Positions 54,701 through 64,000 of a stretch of 64,000 bases of DNA are shown one piece after another (position 1 is the first letter of the stretch; each line of letters starts with the position of its first letter). Both the position numbers and the translations under genes were made by a program. The notes under the pieces are model-generated. The model ran no database searches and had not been told where the DNA came from. It was given only the letters and a program-made list of their open reading frames with translations. The DNA comes from Pseudopyrenochaeta lycopersici (lineage: Eukaryota; Ascomycota; Dothideomycetes; Pleosporales; Pseudopyrenochaetaceae). The stretch is from contig NHZP01000047.1 in NCBI GenBank assembly GCA_003313425.1, positions 186,001-250,000 of the forward strand, in the 5' to 3' direction.

Positions 54701-55663
54701 TTCGTCTTCGTCGTCGCTTGGTTCCAGGTCCTGCAGCAGGCGCATTCGCTCATTTTTATGCTTGGAGTGGTTTTGATATGCTACATGACCAGCGACAGCA
54801 GTGCACAATAGGCCCAAGAAGAAAGAGTAGACGATGATGACGGCAAAGGATAGGCATGGTAAAAGGCCCACGTAGCATTTCTTTTCCTCTCGTACTTCTT
54901 TTAGCTCGGTGCAGGCTCCACCGCAGTCCAGACAGGCGCAACGGTATTGTTCGTCGGTGGTGTTGCATGGATATGCGTGCTTGTTCATGGCTTCCATGCC
55001 AGGAAAGAGGGCCTTGTCTGGACGCGGAAAGTTGATCTGGAACGGTGAACCTAGGAACTTTTTGTCGCCAAGAAACTTTAGAAACTGAGTGAAGTTGCTT
55101 GCGCCTCCTCCGATGAAGTCCATTGCCTTGCCATTTGTAGCACCAAACTTGACGTCCTTGCAGCTGTCGTAGAAAGTTGATGCATACTGATTCGCGACGA
55201 GGTTGTCCAGCTCGGTCACGAGGAACTTGTCGCCTTTGGGCTCCGTTTTTGTAACGTTGATGAATAGCGACTGGTCAGGTGAGCAGGTGAAAGTGCAGAA
55301 GAGGTTGTAGAAGTTCTCCTTGCAGGCGGGACAAGCGTTGATGATGGGTGTCGCACGATCGAGGTTCGTCTTGAGCGCGTCAAGCTGCTCTTGGGCGCAG
55401 CATACGTCAGTGTCCGACCACTGCGCGCCGCAGATTTCGACAAGCTGCTTCCGAACGTGGTCGTCTGGAGTCGTGGCAGGACCGTTGTCTGGGCACGGCA
55501 GGTCCGAGCCAAAGAAGCCCTGTTTGCCGCAGTGGCCTCGTATTGCGCACCTTCCTTTCTCATGTTTCAATGTGAGTTGAGGGCTGGCCAGCGCTGATCC
55601 GGCGAGGGTAGCGAGCAGGCCCGCCGAGATGATCCCCCAGCCGCGCGAGGACCGCTGCACCAT
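51743..55663 (-). CDS. NCR1: NPC1/Ncr1 sterol transporter
   Basis: Two exons, 55663-52043 and 51955-51743 (87 bp intron, phase 0), giving 1277 residues, like human NPC1 (1278). A signal peptide (AGLLATLAGSALASP) precedes the Cys-rich luminal N-terminal sterol-binding domain. A sterol-sensing domain spans about residues 595-780 (AKIVVVSYIIMFLYASLALG, LAVGVDNIFLIVHEFE). The second luminal Cys-rich loop and a final set of membrane helices follow; the last helix and an acidic tail are in the short last exon. Ncr1/NPC1 moves sterol from the vacuole/lysosome lumen into its membrane. No TMH or Cys gap was noticed. Confidence 0.97.
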
Positions 55664-58600
55664 TTTGTCCGTTGCGCCTATGCGCCGTGCAGGGCCCGGA
55701 CAGCCGAGTAATGTAAGAAGTAAACAGCGAGCGTGTTTTCTTTCCTCAGCGGAAGCGAAGGGGCAAGGCGCAGCGACGTCGGGAGGAGTGGAGGAGATGA
55801 GAGGCGATGGGAGCCGAGGTTTCCAGGCGAAGCTGTCAACTGATACGGTTGTGGTGGGAGCGAGAGTAACGCTGTATCGGGGAAAGTGGTAGCTAGCTGT
55901 GCTTCGTATACTATTGTAGATTTAGCAATAGCAGAAAATAGACACACTACAGCCAGTAGCGGTGCTATCGTGGGGCGTGATGCGTGAGGTGAGGCCCTAG
56001 CACCGAGATGAGCTGCGGCATCGAGACGTCACTGCTTGGCGTCAAAGCGCCTCTTCGTCAGGAACAAGACAGGTCGTCCCGTGCCACGCGCGTCCGTCAC
56101 AGCTTCCAGCCCCGTCCGCTAAATGACTAGGGCGGAGCAAGATAGTCATCAGGGCGATGTCAGGCGCCCAAATCACCAATCATCGATGAGTTGAAAACTG
56201 CTTTGAACGAACCAAAGTAAATCATAATATTAGAGCACCAAAACGTCGTCGCGTCTCAACATTGCGCATGACCCGATTGCCTTGGGCTTCAAAGGGCGCA
56301 CATCCTCTGGAGAAAGACCGCCCGGAACGGTCTTGCAGCTGGACTTTTCCCATCTTGTCCAAGGGTTCCCGCAAAGCCATGGCGCGGCGGGCAAACCTTT
56401 TGCCTAAGTCTTTACTGCACGCCGTTTCTCCATGAGTAGAGTAGCTTTCTTGACAAGCGATAGCATGAGATAGAAGTCTCAGGGTCACCTCCAGTGAGAA
56501 TGAAAAGGCACACAGCAATGTATAGGGTCTAAATCGCAACTCGATTCTTGGTAAGTTCCTGGCCTTTCTGGCTTGCCTGAACCCGTGCGTTGCTCTCGCA
56601 ATCTTGGTCATATTTCCTCCTCTGATTGATGGAACAGCAGTTCTATGGGCTCCAGCCATAAGTATTAGCTAGGCCTTTATCACCGAGAATTATACCTGCG
56701 GTAAATTCTGTCGCAAGGCATTCAAACGTGTGACACCAGAGAACAAGGCTGGCCTCTGATCAGCCGGCAAGTTGGGACGCCCCCGTGAATTGAGTAAAAG
56801 TCAATAAAGTGCAAAGTTTGAGAGACCGCAGAAAGACTATGATTCCGGTTGGTACCGAGCGAAAACCAAGCCCAGAACCCACTGCGGTGTCTCGCACATC
56901 GAAGACCTGGTCACCGATCGACAAGGTACACCCTTGACAGAAGATGCGAGACGAGCCGCCGGGTGGGGGCGCGAGATGGCGGACGTCATGTCGGCTCTTT
57001 GGAGGTCGTCATCAGCGCACACATACTTTCACCGGGCGAGCTCCCTTTTCTTGAGAAGGAAATTGGCTAGCGATGACTATGATCCTGCATTAGCGCTCTG
57101 TTCTGTCTTAGGCGTCTCGTCATGATTTGTTGGGCGAAGTCGGCGGCTTGCGATCGAGGCAGAATGGACGTTCTGGGTTCTGATTGGCTAGCCCCTCGGT
57201 CGAATGTGGTACCACGTTCGACGTCCTACAACGTTTGCGAACGTTTGGCAACATTCGAGACAGACATGCCGCATTATTTTATCCCCGTGAACGCTATCTG
57301 ACCATTGAAATTGTGTAGTGACACCCCCGGGGAAGCTTAACATGCGATGCAGGCCATCCATCAACTTGTAGGGCCGACGAGTAAAGTAAAAATTGGGCAA
57401 GGCACTGTCAAGCATTGCAGGCTCCTTACATATCCATTGGCGCGCGGAAGACGCGTCGCGCCCGTTCCGAGTATGCAGACAATATGCGGGAGCGCTGAGG
57501 GAAGCAAGATTGACCGAAAGGGGTAAGGTCGCTATGCGCGAAGCTTCGAAGAAAGACGGGCGTGGACTCAATTGGTGAATATGAAGCAACAGATATCGCC
57601 GCAATACGCAACTCGAAGAATAGTCGCCCGGTCCGGGGTGGAGCGAAATGAGAAGGACGCTGAGCAGGTTTGCCCAGTAGAGCTGGACGTGACATTGACC
57701 CATCTGATTGGTCCCCTCAGTGCCTTACATGTGTTCCGGGTATGCACACAAATACTGACTGCTGCCCAATAAGTATGAGGTGCAGCATCTAGACATGATG
57801 GTCGTCGTATGTCATGTAGGCACCATGCCCTGTTGTCCTGCTGACAACACGTCGAGCTGCCTCATTGGCCCTTCAACCAAGGCATGGAACTCACAAATCC
57901 ACTCATCCGCATCTTTGGATCCAAAAACGAAGGTGGTACATGAATGTCAAAGTCGCGGGACACGACAAGCGCTTAAGTTGCTCGCCATGGTAGGGCTGCG
58001 AACACGGAGTCCTCAAAAGCCTGGGCTCACCCATACCCTCTCTCCACTCCTCTTGGGAACCACGAAGGCCGACTGCCATTTATAGTCGAACAAACCAGAT
58101 CCTACGGCCGACTTTACTTCATAAAAAACGTGGGGCGATAGTAACTTGATAGGAAGGCCACGAAAAATGGTGCAAAACCGTCGTCAAAAGCGATCGGCCG
58201 TTTCTCAGGCCACTCAGCGTTCGCCACGTAGGTAAGAGTACGTTTGACATTCCTCCCGGCTCTTGAGACTGAGGTGGCATATTTGCTGACAGAGTATACT
58301 TTGGACGACTTCGCGCTCTTTTCGTTATCCAAATGAAAAGAGTGGACAATAGGAGTGTGACCTACACGAAAAGTACGATGCAACACAAGCGACACGACAG
58401 CTGTCAACGGACATACGCGCTTCTCGAACCACAATAATGACAATACATAAGAATTCTGGCACAACCTACTCTCTCTGCATCGTTACCCATCAACACGATC
58501 CCTTTCTGGCAGGCGTTGGCTTCAATGGTCACGAAGTGTGAGCATACTCATACAAAGTGAGGGACGTGGTTGGAAGATGGCTGCAGCCCGAGCTACATGA

Positions 58601-59344
58601 TTACTTTGTCACTAACCATGGGATAGTATCCATTGAGAACTGAAGGGGAGAAGGCTGCCGACAAGTATAGCGAGCGATACAATGGATGTTGAGGCGGGAA
58701 GCACTTCATCAAAACAGGGACAACTGGGAAGGCTGGTGCACCCGGCACCTTCTCGGGGTATGGCACTAGACTATACCAAAAGAGGTTAACACATCACGTG
58801 CTGTGGACCCCCAAAATTTTACCCCACCACACGTCTTCTCAACAACACCCTCAACATCCACTCTCTGGCCGTCAAACCTCATTGCCGTCGTTGCGCTCGC
58901 CGCTTACTCCCCAGCTCATCCGCTCAACTTTTTGCTTGGATTCCCCAAACAACGGAAAGGGCGTTGTTGCCGCCCTTACTGGGCCGTGCGCGGTTCCCTC
59001 TCCACTTCTATTTGAAGCTACGCGACATTCACGGATTGGACAGCTTCAGCCCCCATTTCACAGCACAGCGGCTATCATCACCAACACCGAGAATGCGGCC
59101 AATCATGAAAGTTTGTGTCATTCATTGCATCATTAAAGCTCAAGGGGCTTAGCTATAGAAAAGAAGCGACTGTAAGAGGAAACGCCCGGCCATGTCCATC
59201 CCGCCATCCGTTGTTCAAGAACAAATTTTCCTGCGTCACTCCGTCGCCAGACCCCAAAAATGAATGGATTCAATCTGAAAAGAGACTGTAAAGCCTTGTA
59301 CATGAAACGAATTCCCAGACGCCCGCGCCATGCATACGGCCGAC
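55664..59344. other. gene-poor region, 3.7 kb
   Basis: After the NPC1 promoter, many ORFs of 60-170 codons occur on both strands, but none has a recognisable domain or a splicing partner. Base composition is near average, so it is not RIP-ravaged repeat. A cluster of CGAACGT-type half-sites is at 57201-57260. Confidence 0.5.
57201..57245. promoter_or_regulatory. candidate dyad site cluster
   Basis: CGAATGTGGTACCACGTTCG at 57201-57220 is a 10+10 bp palindrome with one mismatch. It is followed by AACGTT at ~57230 and CGAACGTT at 57238-57245. The half-site CGAACGTG recurs at 59823 and as another dyad at 61423-61440. No known factor is assigned. Confidence 0.35.
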
Positions 59345-59686
59345 TCAATGTTGGCCAATCTGCTGCAGTCTGCGGTTCCGCTCGCAGCTGAGCTCATAGA
59401 TTTCACCGTCAAGACCTCGAATCATATCGACCGATTTCTCGATCGACGCAGCGAACTTGTGTGGTTCGCGCTGCCACCGCCCGATGCGGTCGACTTCGGC
59501 TACCCTGCGGCGCATCTTGGTGTCAATCTTCTCGCAAAGCTTGCACTTCGTTCCGGTAGGAACCGTTTGCATGATCAGCTTCATGCCGCACGTCTCGCCA
59601 ATTCGGTACTCCTTGGCACAGTGCTGTCGAAAGTGGCCCCACTTCCAATCGCCACAGGCAAAGCGGTGCTGGTCGAAGAAGCACAT
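59345..59686 (-). CDS. small Cys/His-rich fungal protein
   Basis: ORF of 113 residues starting MCFFDQHRFACGDWKWG. It has C-x(n)-H and CxxC patterns: Cys2, Cys11, Cys23, Cys33 and CKLC at ~48-51, followed by a basic helical region (KMRRRVAEVDRIGRW, SIEKSVDMIRGLDGEIYEL). This looks like a zinc-binding unit plus coiled coil that I associate with uncharacterised small fungal proteins; no function known. The opposite-strand ORF of similar length is its shadow. The start at 59686 is the first ATG; an upstream exon is possible because an AG lies just before it. Confidence 0.65.
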   Translation of the reverse strand: MCFFDQHRFACGDWKWGHFRQHCAKEYRIGETCGMKLIMQTVPTGTKCKLCEKIDTKMRRRVAEVDRIGRWQREPHKFAASIEKSVDMIRGLDGEIYELSCERNRRLQQIGQH

Positions 59687-62600
59687 GTTTCAGGCCTTAA
59701 GAGCTGGGGTTACTGATGTTTGGCCATACGTTAGCCTTATTACGATACTGTTTGGGTAACCCCTCATGTCAACAAACCTGATGCAGTGTCGTCAAACACA
59801 GGGGCCTTTCGATTGGATCAACGAACGTGAACCTGAAATGGGTCAGATCAGGGGTCATATCAACGTCGACTATCGATGACACTTACGAGATGGTTGGACG
59901 GTAGGCGATGTTCAATAGCAGCCGTCGAGACTTGTGCAAGTAAAAGAGGAGGGAAGAGGGGCTCAATGTCGGAAAAGCCTGTCAATGCTCAGAGTTTCTC
60001 GTCAATGACTGGAAGTCTGTTCGAGTTGAGCTTGCTGGAGTCTTTCTCTGGGTAGCAGCACCGCTATTTATCCTTGGAGACGGAGTATACTCGCCGGCAC
60101 TCTCAACCGTGTTTCGTTCCCGAGTCCATTCCACCGTCAGACGATAGCTTGATGCCATAGCCTATCCTTTCGTCGACGTGGTCCTACCCCACCCAGCTCC
60201 ATCCAACGATATTGCCACGATTCACGGATGTCTTTACTTCTGACGCTAAAACGATGCGCAGACGGGCTGCAATGACACCCTAGGCCGTGCCGGCGTGTCC
60301 AGCTGCAGAGAATTATCACATCTGCTGGGGGATCACCGCGTCGTGGCTTCCTGAACCACGTAACCCCTTTCTCCGAAAACGAAAAATCCCTCATCTTCCT
60401 TGTCGGTGTGTCTCAGCTTGCGCTTGAGATGACTTTGAACGTATGTTTTCAAGCATTTCGGGCCTGTCATTCCATATGAGATCGAGGATTTGTGAAGCGA
60501 GACTTGATCACGTGCTCCTTGGTCCATGCCGAACAACAGTCCGCTTCGAGAGGCTTCCTTCAGGACGGAGCGTTGATTGGACAATTGAGTTCTGTCACTG
60601 GTACCCCCATGAATTCGGAACGAACAATTTGTCTGGCCAATCTCAAGCGCTATTCTCCACCATGTACACCATCTCAAGCTATGGTCAAGCGTTGCGAGAC
60701 GCACTGGCCGGCCCCCGTTTAGCAAGCTTCAACAGCGTTTCGGTTGGATCGTCCGAGTTCTGTTGGCTTCCCAGATACCTCTGTGCTTCTAGTCCTCCGG
60801 GCGTTTCCCGGCTCGTATGTTCCATGGATCGACCCCAGCTTTCCGCTTGTAGCCCAGCTAATCAACTTGTGTAGCATCACTCAGCTTCACCGATGGTGCT
60901 GGATTACCTTTTGCCTCCACTAGACGTTCAATGTGTCATGCTTGGCTGACACAAACCTTGCCGGCCCCTCTTCCACCGGCTTGAGGCATCATCGGCCAGT
61001 CACCTTATCTGCTCATCCTGCAAGAGCCTGACTTGGATATCACCTCCGGCCATCCATTACCGCCACCTAAGTGGAACACTAGGCAAACCCGCATGCATAT
61101 GGCATTGCACCGTGAGCCCTCTTCATTCAGCTGATCAACATCCCCACTCAACGGCTGGCTTTTCCTGCACCCAGCCTATTGTTGATGTACTAGGCCTGCA
61201 AGCTGACAGGCATGTCTCCCTTAGATAACAGGATGGCGTGAAGTTTATGCGGAACCTAGGCCGCGATTGCATATCAAGGCATTTATCTGGACCCCCCGGG
61301 TAGACACTAGAACCGGCCAAAGCCTGCCCCATCGGAGATCTCTGACGTGGCGAGCGCGGTTTGGTTGATCATTGAGGAGGCCATATCCCGGGCGTTCATC
61401 TCGCCATCAGTCATGCCTTTTACGAACGTGCCCACGTTCGCTTGCCAGCCTCTTTCCGTAGAGTCAGCATGGAATATATCCCCCCAGCCCACAGGAAAGG
61501 CGTCACAAGATGGCAACATTAGACGCCTGTTGAATCGCCCTCGCCGGTGAGTCCACTATATTGGTATCTGACATTACACCGGCGCCCAATGGACTATGAT
61601 TTAGTCAATGCGGTGGCAAGTCAAAGATGCATGCTTTCGTCAGTCACCTCAACCAGTCTGCCTTGTTGTCAGAAGAGGCAACAACTCCACATTACCGAGC
61701 CAATTGCTCCATGCCGGATAGATTGGGCTGAACATCGTGTCAGACATCAAAATTTGAGAATCCATGCCTTCGATGCAGGTAAGTAAGTCTGAACCAGATG
61801 CTGTATTAGTTGGTTGCTGTTGTTGTCATTTTCGAACCGAGGATGGCCTCGCGTCGTGCACAGAGCCACACCAGCCATCAAAATAAACATGAGAACTGCG
61901 GCCATGCTGCGACCCGCGAGTAACCTTGCAAATAGTCTTTGACCAATTGATTTAATACTGGTTTTACTACTTTCCGACCTTCTGACCCTATAATGGAATT
62001 TTCTATCATTTTGTCAACAACACATCACGCAGCAGACGGCCCGTCCGCGGCCAGCGGTGTTTCTCATCATCGCTTGACGTTGAAATTTGCGTACATGGTA
62101 CTCCGCGCACAATTCTCGTCATGTGAGATCAAAGCGATGCTGGGTAAGGCGCGGGCACATGGGAGTGGAGGCGGAAAGTTGCAAGGTCGCACGCAATTTT
62201 GATCCCGAGACGAGCGAGTACTGTGCTTGTGTGGGCCGGAGCTGTGGTTGCCGGGCCTCGCCTGGCGAATCGTGAGCCACGATGTGTCGGATTGGCGGGC
62301 ACCGCTGGAGGTGGGTCAAAATCGGCCTGGTTTGTCTGGGTGCATGTGCCCGCGCGTCGAGGTGAGCTGGTTGGCTGGAGCCAGTGAGGACGTCTGTATG
62401 CCGAGATCCCTGAGTTTGGAAAAGGGCGGGATTCGTAGGATCAAGGCAGACAGAATCGCTTCATGGGTTGCACTTGTCAAACAACTCGAAAGTGTTTTGC
62501 GGTACAGTAACTCTTCTGCCTGAAGCCGTTGAATAAGAGACAACGAAGGGCTCGGGCTATGTGACTACCGCGACAAGGCAACAAGGTAAGCAGTGGCGGG

Positions 62601-64000
62601 GTCTCAAGCTGAAATTCCTGTTCGCCATCGGTATCTCTTCTGGCGCTGAGACTGATGGCTTGAGCATGGAAGGCCGCTCTTATGCACCCTTTCTCTAGCC
62701 GCATATGCACGACGAGGGATCAGGGGAGTACTCTTGGAGAGATTGTTTTCCGCGCATCTTCTTTGGCTAACAAATAGACGAGCTGCTTGTCAGAGCGATG
62801 ACGATATGGTAACAATCAGCAACTGCATCGATACGGCGTGGGGATGATTTGTGCTCGTGCATGGTAAGATGTGTCACGCATGAATGTGGTAACCGAAGAC
62901 GTGCAGTGGTACTCGAGTCACTGCCCCGTGATGTTGATACAGAGGGACGTAGACAGGAAGATTTCCGGCTTCTCGTGCCCCTAGCCAGCTGCAGAGGCTC
63001 GGCAAGTCAATGAATGAATCAGCAAATCACTCAAGTGTGTCTTTTACGCTATGACGCAAAGAGAGGGGTGCAATGGCGAGGCATCATGACAGGTTCCTCA
63101 TTTCCACGTATTGGCAGATAGTTTTCGCACATGCGGTGGGCAGCTCTTACTTCTCGGGTCACAGGTAATCTAGACTTTTGTTTCCGAGTCAGCATTGATG
63201 TGCCCGGTCTAAAAACTGGGCTGTATGGCGCTGATGCACTTCATCATCATCATCTCCTCGGGTCGTCGGCTAAGATTAATCATTTACCAACGCTTGGGGT
63301 CTCTGCGACACTGTACCTCGCAATTTATTTTGCGAGGCATTGAACAGCCATTGGAATGCTGAAAAGTTCGGGAGGGCGTGCCCAAAGGACTGGTCGGAGC
63401 AATCGTGACTATCTAATTTGGCAGATGAGCGGTGACAGTCGGCACTGTGGTAATAGGACCGATAAAGAATGCAGGGTTGGCATTCAACGTTAGAGGCAGG
63501 AAGGGTGGGGTAGAAGGAGACGGGAAGAGCCACAAGAAAGGAATAACGTTGTTTGCTGAACGGTAACGACTAGGTTCGACAAAGATTGGTGGCATCCGAC
63601 AAGCCAGAAGACAAGCGCCTGCTGAAACGCCCTATTCTGGGAAAACATCCCAGACCAAAACACCGACGCCATGGAAAGCGAGGCGAAGAGATGCTGCTTC
63701 TTTCCCAAGAAGTTGGGCATCTAGATCGGAAAAGAGTCCGCCTTAAATGCTGGGAGCTGCAGCGGCGTGCGTCGTTAGCCTCCTGTAGAGTGTAGCTAAG
63801 CGAGTGAGGAAATTGTCCCAGTCCGATTACCGGCCATTTGCATGATTGTTGCCAGGCAGTGTTCGGTGAAAGGCTAGAGGCTCAAGGTCGTTTTAGAAAG
63901 AAACGAAGAATCATGGAAGAACGAGCTTCTGTCATCTTTCAAAATGCTACCGCTAGTACGCCCTTGGCAGGAGCCGTTCGAGCTGGGCTGAGGTTACATT
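59687..64000. other. gene-poor region, 4.3 kb
   Basis: No ORF with a recognisable product and no splice-consistent gene. It may be the long 5' region of a gene beyond the right edge, or hold a non-coding transcript. One strong dyad site at 61423-61440. Confidence 0.45.
61423..61440. promoter_or_regulatory. perfect CGAACGTG dyad
   Basis: CGAACGTGCCCACGTTCG: 8 bp arms separated by CC, the same half-site as the dyad at 57201 and the single site at 59823. Role unknown; candidate binding site for a dimeric factor. Confidence 0.35.

Noticed and set aside
57188..57703. 171-codon minus-strand ORF
   Set aside because: No recognisable motif; long ORFs by chance are common in this region.
59330..59716. 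128-codon plus-strand ORF
   Set aside because: Shadow of the Cys-rich minus-strand gene, without motif or low-complexity support.

Overview
The window comes from a filamentous ascomycete fungus, most likely a dothideomycete of the Pleosporales type. The class is inferred from gene content and compact spliced genes with introns mostly 45-90 bp, not from a marker gene. Genes lie on both strands, and I joined them by GT-AG splicing that keeps the reading frame.

Layout: 0.2-4.4 kb holds an esterase of the alpha/beta hydrolase fold and a fungal rhodopsin-like seven-helix membrane protein. 6.5-14.6 kb holds conserved genes: an Ataxin-10/Ctr86 homologue, URI/Bud27, the TFIIH/CAK subunit Tfb3 and a four-helix membrane protein. 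URI and TFB3 diverge from a 316 bp promoter. 15.4-19.4 kb is a tail-to-tail pair, a PNPOx-ferredoxin-reductase-like flavoprotein and a cytochrome P450. 20.0-29.2 kb carries a Pro/Ala-rich protein with a structured 363 bp intron, Hbs1 (ribosome rescue), Rrd1 (PP2A activator) and a protein with paired Cys/His modules plus a SANT-like end.

30.0-37.2 kb looks accessory: a NACHT NLR-type gene ending in exact 96 bp-period repeats, then two codirectional oxidoreductases (an SDR and a zinc alcohol dehydrogenase). 37.8-39.3 kb is an RGG-box protein. A complete but dead Fot1/pogo transposon (39859-41849, 114 bp perfect inverted repeats, TA duplication) follows. 42.4-55.7 kb holds a DUF2433 metallophosphoesterase-like RGG protein, the importin Kap123 and the sterol transporter NPC1/Ncr1.

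The last 8.3 kb (55.7-64.0 kb) is gene-poor. I find one small Cys-rich gene there, plus a recurring CGAACGTG half-site, twice arranged as a dyad.

The most interesting leads are an HMG-box-like segment inside the Ataxin-10 homologue, three consecutive hairpins in the long intron of the Pro/Ala-rich gene, the repeat array of the NLR, and the dyad sites in the gene-poor end.
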